Shown: piece after piece, positions 40,919-50,851 of the stretch | Layout of the letters: every line of letters begins with the position of its first letter | Numbering within the stretch: position 1 is the first letter of the stretch | DNA from: Geobacter sp. DSM 9736 | GTDB taxonomy: Bacteria > Desulfobacterota > Desulfuromonadia > Geobacterales > Geobacteraceae | DNA length: 64,000 nucleotides | Assembly: GCF_900187405.1 (NCBI RefSeq) | Contig: NZ_LT896716.1 | Span: 558,001 to 622,000, forward strand | Reading direction: 5' to 3' | The notes under the pieces: generated by a model | Database searches by the model: none | The model's input: only the letters and a program-made list of their open reading frames with translations | What the model was told of the DNA's origin: nothing | Position numbers and translations under genes: made by a program

Positions 40919-41066
40919 GGTTCCTGGCAGAGGATATCTATGACTATACAGGCACGTCTTGCCTACCGGAACCATAGCCTCCGAGCATGACCATTGCAAA
41001 CCCCCCTCCCCGTGATAATGTATAGTTGCTGCATTCCCTCCACTACAGCCGTTAAGGAGCGCACCC

Positions 41067-41846
41067 ATGCGAGCCATATGGTCCGGTTCCATCAACTTCG
41101 GCCTCGTGAACATACCGGTTAAGCTGTTCAGCGGGTCGGAGAGCAATACACTTGATCTTGACATGCTGCGAAAGAGTGACCTCTGTCCTGTAAGGTACAT
41201 GAAGGTCTGCAAGTACGATGGTCAGGAGATTCCAAACGCGGAGATCGTCAAGGGATATGAGTATTCCGACGGCAGGTATGTGGTGCTTACGGACCAGGAT
41301 TTCGAGAGCGCCAACGTTGAGAAGACCCACACCATCGACATCCTCGATTTTGTAGAGGAGCAGGAAATCGACAGCAGATTCTTCGAGAAGCCGTACTACC
41401 TGGAGCCGGTGAAGACGGGCATGAAGCCGTACGCCCTTCTACGCGAGGCGCTCAGACAGTCGAAAAAGGTCGGCATTGCCTCGTACGTACTGCGGAACCG
41501 GGGTAACATAGGCGTCATCAAGACCGTCGGGGAAGCCATAGTCCTCAACCAGATGCGTTATCAGGAGGAGGTGCGGGGGTACGAAGTGCTGAATCTTCCA
41601 TCATCGGATAATGTGCGAAAGCAGGAGGTTGACCTTGCCCTCATGCTGATCGACCAGTACACCTCCAAGTTCGATCCCTCCAAGTATAAAGATACATACG
41701 TGGAGGATCTCAAGAAGGTTATCGAGGCCAAGGCCCAAGGAATGGAAACCAAACCCGCCGGTAAGGAACCCCGGCCAGCCAAGGTTGTGGACATGATGAC
41801 CCTCCTCAAGGAGAGCCTGAAGAAGCAGAAGCCGCGGGCAGCCTGA
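41067..41846 (+). CDS. ku: Non-homologous end-joining protein Ku
   Basis: 259 residues, the standard bacterial Ku size. Homodimeric ring that binds DNA double-strand ends and recruits LigD. The start RAIWSGSINFGLVNIPVKLF is diagnostic, and RYMKVCKYDGQEIP, KPYYLEPVKTGMKPYALLREAL and the basic C-terminal tail follow. ligD lies downstream on the same strand after 237 bp with a hairpin repeat between them. Confidence 0.96.
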   Translation: MRAIWSGSINFGLVNIPVKLFSGSESNTLDLDMLRKSDLCPVRYMKVCKYDGQEIPNAEIVKGYEYSDGRYVVLTDQDFESANVEKTHTIDILDFVEEQEIDSRFFEKPYYLEPVKTGMKPYALLREALRQSKKVGIASYVLRNRGNIGVIKTVGEAIVLNQMRYQEEVRGYEVLNLPSSDNVRKQEVDLALMLIDQYTSKFDPSKYKDTYVEDLKKVIEAKAQGMETKPAGKEPRPAKVVDMMTLLKESLKKQKPRAA

Positions 41847-41849
41847 TAG

Positions 41850-42040
41850 CCGACGCCATATTCGCGCCCTTCCGCCGCCGGCTCCTCCTCAGGCTCCTCG
41901 ACGTAGCGCTGCTACGCCTGCGGGCCATCGATCGTCGCCGACGACGGAATCATCGCGAATCTGGCGCCGCTGACCGGGATTCGATTCAGCGCAGCGCTGC
42001 TACGGCTACGTGGGGCTTTCTGCGGGTGCTGACTCGGGCT
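41850..42040. repeat. Family A hairpin repeat between ku and ligD
   Basis: The unit 41850-41972 begins CGACGCCATATTCGCG and ends CGCGAATCTGGCGCCGCTG, with the core TCGACGTAGCGCTGCTACGCC (near 41899-41919). It is nearly identical to the copy at 58022-58146 and to the inverted copy at 56165-56288. A further part with GGGGCTTTCTGCGGGTGC extends to about 42040 and is shared with the 58.2-kb copy. Confidence 0.9.
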
Positions 42041-42083
42041 GATCCGTTCGACAACTGTCAATGCCCTGCTATGCGAGGAGCCG

Positions 42084-44630
42084 ATGGGGCTTGAGGAATA
42101 TCAGAAGAAAAGAGATTTCGAACGCACCCCCGAGCCCGCCGGCCTGGTAGACGTCTCGGACAACCCGCTCCGCTTCGTGGTGCAGAAGCATGCCGCGTCG
42201 CACCTCCACTACGACTTCCGTCTCGAACTCGACGGCGTTCTCAAAAGCTGGGCCATACCGAAGGGGCCTTCCCTCGATCCTTCAGTCAAGCGTCTTGCGA
42301 TGATGGTGGAGGACCACCCGTACGACTACCGGACCTTCGAAGGGGTGATCCCGAAAGGCAACTATGGCGCCGGCAACGTGATGCTCTGGGACGAGGGCAC
42401 TTATGCACCCTACGAGAGCCTGGGACGGAAGGAGGACGAAGGGGCACTGCGCGAGGGGCTTCGCCGCGGTGACCTGAAGTTCGAGCTGCACGGGCACAAG
42501 CTCAAGGGGAAATTCGCCCTTGTGAAAATAAGGAGCGGGGGAGAGAACTCGTGGCTCCTCATCAAGAAGGAGGACGCTTTTGCCTCCAGGGAGGATGTGA
42601 CCCGCTTCGACCGCTCGGTTGTCAGCGGCCGGACAATCCAGGAGATAGGCCTGGAGGGTAAGGCCGCCCGGTCGGCGGAGGAAGCGGAAGAGGCCCGGGA
42701 GACGGGGGCCGTTGAAGATGTCCGGTGTATACTCAATGCTGCTCCTGCCGGCCCCATGCCCCGCGACATGAAGCCGATGCTCGCCACGCTCACCGACGAA
42801 CCCTTTGACGGCAGCGAATGGCTTTTTGAGATCAAGCAGGACGGTTACCGGGCCATCGCCGAGGTCTGTGAAGGGAAGGTAATTCTCCACTCACGCAATA
42901 ACCTTCCATTCAACCGTAAGTTTCCTTCCATAATCCGGGCTCTGGAAGTTATACCCGAGGATGCGGTGCTGGATGGCGAGGTAGTGGTTCTCGACGAGAA
43001 GGGGCGTTCCAGCTTTCAGCTCATCCAGAACTATAGCGAGACGGGAAAAGGGGAAGTTACCTACTTTGTCTTCGATCTCATTTACTATGCAGGGAAAGAC
43101 CTGCGCGAGCTTCCCCTGGAGCGGCGAAAGGAGGTGCTCCGGGCAATACTTCCTGATCACCCTCTCATCAGGTACAACGACCATATCCTACAAACAGGCA
43201 TTTCATTTTTCAACGCCGCCCGAGACAACAGCCTGGAAGGAATCGTCGGCAAGCGTATAGACAGCCCCTACATCTCGGGTAAACGAACCCGGCAGTGGCT
43301 CAAGATCAAGACGAAGCTGCGGCAGGAGGCGGTGATCTGCGGTTTCACTGCGCCCAGGGCGAGTCGCAAGCGCTTCGGCACCCTTGTCCTCGGAGTGTAC
43401 GAGCATGGGGAGCTCGTTCCCATCGGCCACAGCGGCGGCGGATTCGACGAACGGGCGCTGGAGCATGTTTACGAAATGCTGAAGCCCCTGGTGCAGCACC
43501 AATCGCCTTTCCGTGAGCGGCCGAAGACGAACATGCCGGTGACCTGGGTGAAGCCGGTGCTTGTATGTGAAGTTTCCTTCTCCGAATGGACCGATGAGGG
43601 GGTCATGCGTCAGCCGGTTTTCATCGGGCTTCGGGAAGACAGAAGCCCGCGAAGCGTCGTGCGGGAGCGGGCGGTCCATGCGGTTCCGAAGAGTTTGCGT
43701 CCGGAGTCTCAACCCCCTGATCAGGGGGGGGAGAAGGAGTTTCCGGTGGCGGGAAAGCGCCTCAAGCTCACCAACCTCCATAAGGTCTTCTGGCCCGAGG
43801 AGGGGTTCACCAAGGGGGATGTGATCGACTACTACCGGAAGATTGCCCCCTGGATACTCCCCCATCTGCGGGACCGTCCCGAGTCACTCTACCGCACCCC
43901 GCACGGCATCGAGGGAAAGGGATTTTTCCAGAAGGAGATCGGCGAGATCGTTCCGGACTGGATAGCTACCCACAAGGTCGACTCTGAATCCCTGAAGAAG
44001 TCGATAACTTTTCTCCTCTGTCAGGATGAGGCGGCTCTGACTTACCTCACCAACCTCGGGTGCATCGAGATCAATCCGTGGCTTTCACGGGTTCCGAGTC
44101 TCGATTATCCCGACTATTTCGTCATCGATCTTGACCCGGAGGAGATAGGCTACGATAAGGTGGTCGAAGCGGCACTTGCCGTTCACGAAGTGCTGGAGCG
44201 GGCAGGCGCGCCTGGCTATCCGAAGACGTCGGGAGCTACAGGCATGCATATTTATATCCCTCTCGGCGCCCGTTACGATTACGATACTGCTACCACCTTC
44301 GCCCATATCATCGCGATGTTTGCCCACCAGCTTGTACCGGACATCACGAGCCTGGAGCGGAGCCCCAGCAAAAGGCAGAAAAAAGTGTACCTCGACTACC
44401 TCCAGAACCGGAGGGGGCAGACCCTGGCGGCCCCATACAGCATACGTCCGCGAAAAGGAGCGACAGTTTCAACGCCACTTCGCTGGGATGAGGTGCGGGC
44501 GGGGCTTGATCCCGGCGAGTTCACCATTTCGACAATCCATCGGAGGGTAGAGAGGGTGGGAGACCTTTTCGCCGGAGTGCTGGGTGAGGGGATCGACATA
44601 GAGAAGTGCATCCAGCGGCTGGAGGGATAG
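42084..44630 (+). CDS. ligD: ATP-dependent DNA ligase LigD (phosphoesterase-ligase-polymerase)
   Basis: 848 residues, a full three-domain LigD. The N-terminal 3'-phosphoesterase domain (about 28-170) has HLHYDFRLELDG. The ligase domain (about 235-545) has the adenylated lysine Lys251 in EIKQDGYRA, with WLKIKTKLRQE as motif V. The C-terminal primase-like polymerase (about 560-845) has DLDPEE as a metal-binding pair. It heals and seals breaks held by Ku. Domain order PE-LIG-POL is that of Pseudomonas rather than Mycobacterium. Confidence 0.96.
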   Translation: MGLEEYQKKRDFERTPEPAGLVDVSDNPLRFVVQKHAASHLHYDFRLELDGVLKSWAIPKGPSLDPSVKRLAMMVEDHPYDYRTFEGVIPKGNYGAGNVMLWDEGTYAPYESLGRKEDEGALREGLRRGDLKFELHGHKLKGKFALVKIRSGGENSWLLIKKEDAFASREDVTRFDRSVVSGRTIQEIGLEGKAARSAEEAEEARETGAVEDVRCILNAAPAGPMPRDMKPMLATLTDEPFDGSEWLFEIKQDGYRAIAEVCEGKVILHSRNNLPFNRKFPSIIRALEVIPEDAVLDGEVVVLDEKGRSSFQLIQNYSETGKGEVTYFVFDLIYYAGKDLRELPLERRKEVLRAILPDHPLIRYNDHILQTGISFFNAARDNSLEGIVGKRIDSPYISGKRTRQWLKIKTKLRQEAVICGFTAPRASRKRFGTLVLGVYEHGELVPIGHSGGGFDERALEHVYEMLKPLVQHQSPFRERPKTNMPVTWVKPVLVCEVSFSEWTDEGVMRQPVFIGLREDRSPRSVVRERAVHAVPKSLRPESQPPDQGGEKEFPVAGKRLKLTNLHKVFWPEEGFTKGDVIDYYRKIAPWILPHLRDRPESLYRTPHGIEGKGFFQKEIGEIVPDWIATHKVDSESLKKSITFLLCQDEAALTYLTNLGCIEINPWLSRVPSLDYPDYFVIDLDPEEIGYDKVVEAALAVHEVLERAGAPGYPKTSGATGMHIYIPLGARYDYDTATTFAHIIAMFAHQLVPDITSLERSPSKRQKKVYLDYLQNRRGQTLAAPYSIRPRKGATVSTPLRWDEVRAGLDPGEFTISTIHRRVERVGDLFAGVLGEGIDIEKCIQRLEG

Positions 44631-44746
44631 CTATTGATGAAAGGTATTTTGCCGCCATAACATTTATAAAGAAATATGAATGATATGCCGAAGGGAAAGC
44701 ATGAACAGACTCTTCCTCCCGACCTATCCCTGAGAGGCTTACCCGT

Positions 44747-47143
44747 ATGGCAGCCACCCATGTTGCGCGTTGCATGCTTTGCTTCCTCCTCATCACTCTC
44801 TTTCCGACTCTCCCCTTAGCGGCATCGCCTGCCGAAAGGATCGTCCGGGTAGGTGCCTTCTCCTACTATCCAGCCATTTTCCAGGATCGCGACGGTTCGG
44901 TGAAAGGGTTCTATGTGGATACCCTTGAAGCCGTGGCGAAACGGGAGCATTGGAAGCTCCAGTACATATTCGGGAGCTGGTCGGATGGGCTTGACCGCAT
45001 CCGTTCCGGGGAAGTGGACCTTCTAACGAGCGTTGCCTATACGGAAGAACGTGCAACGTTTATGGACTATGGAAAGGTGCCGCTTCTGACGGTATGGGGG
45101 GAACTGTACGTGCCCCGGCAATCTCCCGTAGTGGATATCCGGGACGTGCGCGGAAAGACAGTTGCCGTAATGAGCGGCGACTTCAATGGGAAAAATTTCC
45201 AGAACCAGATGAAGAGCTTCGATATCCCGTGTACATACAGAGAGTACGCCAGCTTCGATGAGGTTTTACAGGCGGTCCGTGACGGGAAGGCTGACGCAGG
45301 TGTCGTCAACAACACCTTCGGGTCCGCCATGAGCCATAATTACCAGCTGAAGAGCTCGGGGTTCATCTTCAATCCCTTCGACATCCACTTTGCGGTGGCC
45401 AAAGGGAAGAACGGCGACATCATGGCTACGCTAGACCGATACTTGGGAGCGTGGCGGCGGGTGGAAAAATCCCCTTATCACCTGGCTCGGGCAAAGTGGG
45501 GACACGGAAGCGCAGGGATGATGCCGGTGCTGCCCAACTGGCTGCCGTATGCCGTCGGAGCAGCCGTTCTGTTGGCCGGGGCGGCCATCTTCTTTATCGC
45601 ACTTCTGCGCTATGAGATACGCAGAAAGACCTCGTCCCTTCGCAGGAGCAAAGAAGAGCTGGAACTCTTCTTCAATCTCGTTCCTGATCTCGTGTGCATA
45701 GCATCCCCGCAGGGGCATTTCCAGGCGGTCAATACTGCCTGGGAGAAGACACTTGGGTACACCCGGGACGAGTTGCTTCAACATCCCTTGATCGATTTCG
45801 TTCACCCGGAGGATCGCGGAAAGACGCAGACGGAGATGCAGCGGCAATTAGGCGGGGAGGAGACGATGCAGTTAGTCAACCGCTACCGCGGAAAGGACGG
45901 CACATACCGGTGGCTGGAGTGGGCCGCTTCGCCGGCTCTCGGTGGAGTCCTATATGCTGTAGCGCGTGACATAACTGACAGGATGAAGATGGAAGAGCGA
46001 CTCCGCCACTCCCAGAAAATGGAGGCGGTGGGGCTTCTCGCCGGAGGGGTTGCGCACGATCTCAACAACATTCTCCAGATTGTGCTGGGCAACGCGTATC
46101 TCGCCAAATCAAAGCTCGATCATGCAGGGGCTGAGACCCACCACGTCGACCAGATCGCAAGCGCAGTGGAAAGGGGGACTACGCTCACGCAGGGGCTCCT
46201 GGCCTTTAGCCGTAAGCAGAACCTTGTCGTCAACCTTACCGATCTAAACACGATAATCAGGCAGAGCATCAGCCTTGGAAGGCGTCTCGTCGAGGAGAGC
46301 GTAAAGCTGAATCATAGGCTGGCAGATGAGCCTCTTCCCGTGCGGGCCGATGAGAACCTGCTCCAGCAGGTTATCTTCAATCTCATCACCAATGCGAGGG
46401 ATTCACTTCCAGGATCGGGAGAAATAACGATCCGGAGCTGGAAAGAGGAGGTCGGCAGCACATTTCCTGAGTCGGGTGTCGTATTCCCGTCCACTCGTCC
46501 TGCAGGGTGGTATGCCGGGATCGGTGTTGCCGACAACGGTACCGGAATCCCTCCCGAGAGTCTGCCTAACATTTTCGAACCGTTCTTCACCACGAAGGAG
46601 GTAGGGAAGGGGAGCGGCCTCGGTCTTGCCATGGTCCACGGAACCGTAATTCAGCATGGAGGTTTTATCCTCGTCCTTTCGGTCCCCGCAGGTGGAAGTG
46701 AGTTCAGGGTCTATCTGCCGTTGCAGGAAGAGAGTGAGGATTGTTTCACTGAGGTTGCCGTCGAAAAGGGAGTGCCCGGGGGGAGAGGTACGATACTCGT
46801 CGCCGAGGATGACGCGGATGTCCGTAAGGTTGTGGTTGCTGCTCTTTCGGATGCCGGTTATCGTGTAATCGATGCGGAGGATGGCAACAGGGCCGTGGAG
46901 ATTTTCCGGCAGCGCGGAGGGGAGATCGATTGTGTCCTGGTCGATGCCATAATGCCGGGACTTAACGGCAAGGAGACACTGGATACGATCAGATGTATCA
47001 GGCCCGAGATACCCTACCTTTTTCTCAGCGGCTATAGCCACCAGATACTGTCCAGCCACGGTGTAGGCAACAGCTATACGGTGGTAGCAAAACCGGTGCG
47101 AATCCCGGACCTTCTTGTGAAAGTTTCAGAACTGCTGAAATAG
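44747..47143 (+). CDS. Hybrid histidine kinase with periplasmic solute-binding sensor, PAS, kinase and REC domains
   Basis: 798 residues. A signal/anchor segment (about 1-27) is followed by an SBP_bac_3-type domain (about 32-235; [23 protein letters not shown] start, then [12 protein letters not shown]). A membrane helix (about 263-287) leads to a PAS domain (about 300-420), HisKA with His437 in [12 protein letters not shown], HATPase ([18 protein letters not shown]) and a C-terminal REC with Asp733 in [11 protein letters not shown]. BvgS-like sensors use such solute-binding domains to sense small molecules in the periplasm. The ligand and any separate response regulator are unknown. Confidence 0.92.
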   Translation: MAATHVARCMLCFLLITLFPTLPLAASPAERIVRVGAFSYYPAIFQDRDGSVKGFYVDTLEAVAKREHWKLQYIFGSWSDGLDRIRSGEVDLLTSVAYTEERATFMDYGKVPLLTVWGELYVPRQSPVVDIRDVRGKTVAVMSGDFNGKNFQNQMKSFDIPCTYREYASFDEVLQAVRDGKADAGVVNNTFGSAMSHNYQLKSSGFIFNPFDIHFAVAKGKNGDIMATLDRYLGAWRRVEKSPYHLARAKWGHGSAGMMPVLPNWLPYAVGAAVLLAGAAIFFIALLRYEIRRKTSSLRRSKEELELFFNLVPDLVCIASPQGHFQAVNTAWEKTLGYTRDELLQHPLIDFVHPEDRGKTQTEMQRQLGGEETMQLVNRYRGKDGTYRWLEWAASPALGGVLYAVARDITDRMKMEERLRHSQKMEAVGLLAGGVAHDLNNILQIVLGNAYLAKSKLDHAGAETHHVDQIASAVERGTTLTQGLLAFSRKQNLVVNLTDLNTIIRQSISLGRRLVEESVKLNHRLADEPLPVRADENLLQQVIFNLITNARDSLPGSGEITIRSWKEEVGSTFPESGVVFPSTRPAGWYAGIGVADNGTGIPPESLPNIFEPFFTTKEVGKGSGLGLAMVHGTVIQHGGFILVLSVPAGGSEFRVYLPLQEESEDCFTEVAVEKGVPGGRGTILVAEDDADVRKVVVAALSDAGYRVIDAEDGNRAVEIFRQRGGEIDCVLVDAIMPGLNGKETLDTIRCIRPEIPYLFLSGYSHQILSSHGVGNSYTVVAKPVRIPDLLVKVSELLK

Positions 47144-47151
47144 ATCAACTT

Positions 47152-47469
47152 TCAGCGCCTTCCTGCCGTGTACTCGGTCACGGCTTCCATGACAATGCCA
47201 CGTACCGTCCAGACGAAGCTGTCGTTGAGGTGGAGCAGGGTGTAACCTCGCTCGCACCCGGGGACTCCCTTGAGCAGATTCTGAAGCTCGTCGGTAGGTC
47301 GTTTTGCCACCCGCACAAGCTGGTCGGTTTCATAGATATCACGGTATCGGCAATAATGAATCAGGGCCACGCACAGATCCCGCGCGTGGTTGACCCAGAA
47401 CGGGTCGGTGCTTGATGGAATTATCTGTGCCGCCAGGTCTGAAGGATTCATTTTCGGCAACTGTGCCAT
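47152..47469 (-). CDS. Small protein resembling part of a VirD4/TraD-type coupling protein
   Basis: 105 residues, soluble. The stretch SSTDPFWVNHARDLCVALIHY (about 19-39), followed by DELQNLLKGVPGCERG and an SFVWTVRGIVMEAV helix, resembles the all-alpha domain of conjugative coupling ATPases (TraG/TraD/VirD4), where a DPFW-x5-AR-DL pattern precedes a helical bundle. There is no Walker A or B motif and no room for the ATPase. It could be an exapted or left-over fragment of a conjugative element, or the match may be chance. A GAGGGG site precedes the ATG. Confidence 0.45.
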   Translation of the reverse strand: MAQLPKMNPSDLAAQIIPSSTDPFWVNHARDLCVALIHYCRYRDIYETDQLVRVAKRPTDELQNLLKGVPGCERGYTLLHLNDSFVWTVRGIVMEAVTEYTAGRR

Positions 47470-47626
47470 TGGATGCCCCCTCGTTTTGCAACAATTGCGG
47501 AGTAAATTCTCGCCCTGGTTGCCGGAGATTCAGCCGATGCTGCTCAGTCTATCGACTAATGGATAATAAAACTTGAGGGTGATCTGAGGCATTGGAAAAG
47601 AACAGGTCAGCAAGCGCGAGAACCGT

Positions 47627-47646
47627 GCCGGAGCAATCGCTCCGGC
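47627..47646 (-). terminator. Hairpin downstream of the short-chain dehydrogenase
   Basis: GCCGGAGC (47627-47634) and GCTCCGGC (47639-47646), a perfect 8-bp stem without a clear T tract on the minus strand. Confidence 0.5.
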
Positions 47647-47655
47647 GGCTAGGCA

Positions 47656-48693
47656 TCACATTTCGTTGTTCAGCGGTATCTCCCGATCATTCAAACGAGT
47701 AAGAAGTGAGGGCGCTGCCCCCGAGGTGCTTTCCCATCCTGTGTGGAGCCTGTGGCCGGCAGTGCCGGAGGGAGCGGGAAGGAGTCTGCCTGCGATGCCT
47801 GCGCCCATCGCCGTCAGACTCGGGAAGAGCGCATTGAGGTAGAAGAGGGCCTTGGCCGGGAAGGTTATGATGAGACGTGGCTGGCCGAACCGGCATGCCT
47901 GGATGATCTGCCGGGCGGCATGCCGCGGTGTAGTTGAGAGTAGCGGGTTTGCCTGGGAGATGCTGAACCATGCGAATTCTTTCCGGTACTGTCCCTTGAA
48001 GTAGGCATTTACGTGGGCACCGGTCCTCATCAGCCCGGGTGCAACGGTCGTCACCTTTATGCCGTCCTTGGCCAATTCCCCTCTGAGGCCGTCAGAGAGT
48101 CCTGTGAGTGCGAACTTTCCCATTGTGTAAGCCAGAAGGTGCGGGACTGCAACGACGCCGCCTATGGAGGAGATGTTGACAATGCGGCCGAATTTCTGCC
48201 GCTGCATGTGGGGCACGACCCGAGACACCAGGCGGAGTGGCCCCCATGCATGAACGTCCATTGATTCACGATAGTCCTCCGGGTCCAAATTCTCGAACGG
48301 AGCTACCTGAACGATCCCCGCATCGTTGATGAGAACGTCGATCCGTCCGCGCCGCCGCACTATGTCGTCAACAGTGGCGCTTACTTCTTCCTCGTCACGA
48401 ATATCGCATTCATAGGTGAGTACATCAGCGCCCGATCTTGCCAGTTCCGCTTTTGCACGTTCAAGCTCCTTCGGGTCCCGTGCCAGCAGGGAAAGACGAG
48501 CTCCTTCCCCGGCCAGTTGCCGTGCAAGCTCAAGCCCCAGTCCTCGGGACCCTCCGCTGATGATAACGGACCTGTTACGAAAGTCGATGCGTCTCAACTG
48601 CCTCATCCCCTTGGCGAAGAGGACTGCTCCCGCTCCCAACATAAGCCAGGGTAGCGTGCCTCGTGTCGATCTTCCTTTCATGTTTGCCTCCAT
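47656..48693 (-). CDS. Short-chain dehydrogenase/reductase, membrane-anchored
   Basis: 345 residues. A hydrophobic segment at about 14-28 likely anchors it. The Rossmann fold starts VIISGGSRGLGLELARQL (about 43-60), NDAGIVQ supplies the NAG-like motif, and the catalytic SSIGG...YTMGK (Ser, Tyr, Lys) is intact. The C-terminal ~80 residues beyond the SDR core are unlike the common fold. The substrate is unknown. It is divergent from the small membrane-protein gene at 48870. Starts at 48693 and 48681 are both possible. Confidence 0.85.
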   Translation of the reverse strand: MEANMKGRSTRGTLPWLMLGAGAVLFAKGMRQLRRIDFRNRSVIISGGSRGLGLELARQLAGEGARLSLLARDPKELERAKAELARSGADVLTYECDIRDEEEVSATVDDIVRRRGRIDVLINDAGIVQVAPFENLDPEDYRESMDVHAWGPLRLVSRVVPHMQRQKFGRIVNISSIGGVVAVPHLLAYTMGKFALTGLSDGLRGELAKDGIKVTTVAPGLMRTGAHVNAYFKGQYRKEFAWFSISQANPLLSTTPRHAARQIIQACRFGQPRLIITFPAKALFYLNALFPSLTAMGAGIAGRLLPAPSGTAGHRLHTGWESTSGAAPSLLTRLNDREIPLNNEM

Positions 48694-48869
48694 GCGACCC
48701 GGACTGCCGGTGTCGCCCGTGCAGGAGTATCACCTTTCTCAAAATGATATGATGAGCCCCCGGGAAGTCAAGCTGGTGGAGGGGGCGGTCAACCGTCTTG
48801 ACGGAGACATGTGAGCCGGTGTAACGTGTTTCCCCTGGAAAGCAATCTGCCGGAAAGGTGGGAAACAAG

Positions 48870-49034
48870 ATGCACCTGCTGTTCAAGATCGTCGCTGTAA
48901 TTTTCGTGCTGTTCGTACTTATGTTCATCGCCATCGTAATCGAGGAATCCTTCCTGGGCGGGCGTCGGCGCAGGAAGCTCGAACGGCGAGCGCGGGAACT
49001 AAATCGCCAGGAGCAGTCGCCGGAAAGTCCATGA
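48870..49034 (+). CDS. Small membrane protein, 54 residues
   Basis: A short frame preceded by GGAAAGGTGGGAAAC, a plausible ribosome-binding site. Residues 5-24 are a strong membrane helix (FKIVAVIFVLFVLMFIAIVI), followed by a highly basic segment (GGRRRRKLERRARELNRQEQ) that would lie in the cytoplasm. No family is recognised. It is divergent from the dehydrogenase gene and lies in a 684-bp stretch otherwise without a gene. Confidence 0.55.
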   Translation: MHLLFKIVAVIFVLFVLMFIAIVIEESFLGGRRRRKLERRARELNRQEQSPESP

Positions 49035-49377
49035 TCCGCTTCGGCGGGTTAACCTAAACATCGTTTCTTCTTTGTTACCGGCATTTTTGTATTGCATTTT
49101 CGCGATACATCCCGTAGGGTGTCCGGCGACTGTTCAAATTCCACGGGCCATTCCGGCCCGTCAGACCCTCATCGCCCACTGTTTCTCTGCCTTCAGCCCC
49201 TTCTGCAGTGCAGCATCCCTGGTTGGCGACGATGTCTTAACGTGCCAGTCGGTGATGCCGCAAACCTCATGTTCTGCGGCCGCTCACAATTTTCTTCGTG
49301 CCGTTTCCCGGCGGGAGTCCGCTCCAGGGCGCTTTAGCGTCTGCGCGGTGCTTTGCCGGGAGACCGAAAGGATCATT
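49035..49377. other. Long leader region of the DEAD-box helicase gene
   Basis: 343 bp without a convincing gene. It includes a CGGGCC-ATT-CCGGCCCG-type hairpin near 49142-49160. The helicase frame continues upstream to 49072, but the residues there resemble no helicase. It may be a long 5' untranslated leader, as seen for some cold-inducible helicases; no riboswitch was recognised. Confidence 0.4.
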
Positions 49378-50715
49378 ATGACGTTCGCAGAACTGGAGCT
49401 TGCTCCGAAAATTCTCAAGGCCGTTGAAGCATGCGGCTACAACCAACCAACCCCGATCCAGGAGCAGGCGATTCCGCTGGCGCTGGCAGGCCGAGATCTT
49501 GTTGCAACCGCTCAGACCGGCACCGGCAAGACGGCGGCATTCGTCCTTCCTGCCCTTCAGCGACTTGCCGCTCCTTCGCCTGTTCGGAGCAGAGGCCCTC
49601 GGATTCTGGTGCTCACACCGACTCGCGAGCTGGCAGGCCAGGTAACCGACGCTGTGAAGACGTATGGGCGCTTAATGCAGGTCCGCTGCGGCGTTATCCT
49701 CGGAGGAATGCCGTACCGGGAGCAGCTGCAGCTCCTTTCTCGTCCTGTCGACATCATCGTTGCGACTCCGGGAAGGCTTATAGATCACCTTGACCGCGGT
49801 AAGCTGGACCTTTCCAGGGTCGAGGCGCTGGTTCTCGATGAAGCCGACCGCATGCTCGACATGGGATTCAGCGAGGATGTCGACCGTATCGCTGCAGCGT
49901 TGCCTGCGGGACGTCAGACGCTTATGTTCACGGCTACGCTCGACCGCGAAACCCTCCGCCTCGCCGCAAGGCTCCTCAATGATCCGCAGCGGGTGGAGAT
50001 CGCGCCTGAGCAGGTAACTCACGACCACATCGAGCAGCGCCTCCATCTGGCCGACGACCTTTCCCACAAACAACGGCTGCTTCGCCACCTCATCGGCGAC
50101 GGTGAAGTGCGCAAGGCAATAATCTTTTCCGCCACGAAAAGAGATGCAGACAGTCTTGCCCTCGCTCTCAAGGAGGAAGGACACTCCGCAGCCGCGCTCC
50201 ATGGAGATATGAACCAGAGAGCGCGCAACCGGACCATCGACGCCATGAAGCGCGGCAAGATCCGGCTTCTCGTCGCCACCGACGTGGCGGCGCGCGGCCT
50301 CGACGTCTCAGGCATCAGCCACGTGATCAACTACGATCTCCCGAAATTTGCAGAAGATTACGTTCATCGGATCGGCCGTACCGGTCGTGCCGGCGCCTCC
50401 GGAGTAGCTATTTCCTTTGCTTCCCTTAACGAGCTCAATTACCTAGACCGGATCGAGAAGTACCTGGGACAGAAGCTTCCCGAACAACGTATCGCAGGGC
50501 TTGAGCCAGTGCGCTCCTTTCCGCGTCCCGGAAACCGCGGCAGTTCCGGACGATTCAGCACCTCCGAAAAGCGCCACTCCGGGTACGGCTCTTCTTCGCG
50601 GAAGAACGACGCTGCTCCTGCCGGCAAGAACCGAAAATGGGGAAAGCCGAAAGCCGCCAATGCGCCGGTTGTAGTTTATCGTCATGGTGCGAGGCAGGGA
50701 AGCCAGGCCTCCTGA
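49378..50715 (+). CDS. rhlE: DEAD-box RNA helicase, RhlE type
   Basis: 445 residues from the ATG at 49378, whose first residues (TFAELELAPKILKAVEACGYNQPTPIQ) are the usual Q-motif start; the site GAAAGGATC is upstream. AQTGTGKTAAF (motif I), PTRELAGQV (Ia), VLDEADRMLDMGF (II), TAT in place of SAT (III) and HRIGRTGRAG (VI) are in order. A basic low-complexity C-terminal tail (about 385-445) is typical of RhlE proteins that act on structured RNA and ribosomes. A terminator follows. Confidence 0.92.
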   Translation: MTFAELELAPKILKAVEACGYNQPTPIQEQAIPLALAGRDLVATAQTGTGKTAAFVLPALQRLAAPSPVRSRGPRILVLTPTRELAGQVTDAVKTYGRLMQVRCGVILGGMPYREQLQLLSRPVDIIVATPGRLIDHLDRGKLDLSRVEALVLDEADRMLDMGFSEDVDRIAAALPAGRQTLMFTATLDRETLRLAARLLNDPQRVEIAPEQVTHDHIEQRLHLADDLSHKQRLLRHLIGDGEVRKAIIFSATKRDADSLALALKEEGHSAAALHGDMNQRARNRTIDAMKRGKIRLLVATDVAARGLDVSGISHVINYDLPKFAEDYVHRIGRTGRAGASGVAISFASLNELNYLDRIEKYLGQKLPEQRIAGLEPVRSFPRPGNRGSSGRFSTSEKRHSGYGSSSRKNDAAPAGKNRKWGKPKAANAPVVVYRHGARQGSQAS

Positions 50716-50743
50716 TTTCTCTTCCGTATTGCTGCCAACCGAG

Positions 50744-50771
50744 GGCCTTCCTGAAAAGGAGGGCCTTTTTT
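50744..50771 (+). terminator. Intrinsic terminator after the helicase gene
   Basis: GGCCTTCCT (50744-50752), GAAA loop, AGGAGGGCC (50757-50765), then six T. Confidence 0.9.
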
Positions 50772-50782
50772 ACGTTAATGCC

Positions 50783-50809
50783 TAAAGTGCCGCAAGCTCC
50801 TGCCGATAT
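50783..50809 (+). promoter_or_regulatory. Sigma-28 (FliA) promoter of the protease-flagellin gene
   Basis: TAAA (50783-50786), exactly 15 bp, GCCGATAT (50802-50809). Only the last base differs from the sigma-28 consensus TAAA-N15-GCCGATAA. The start codon is 43 bp downstream. Confidence 0.85.
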
Positions 50810-50851
50810 AAAGAAAAACCCTACCCGTAAAGTACCCGAGTTCCCTTTACA

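Noticed and set aside
49072..49377. N-terminal extension of the DEAD-box helicase
   Set aside because: The Q-motif start at 49378 is the normal helicase start with a ribosome-binding site; the extra residues are Cys/Ser-rich and unlike helicases.
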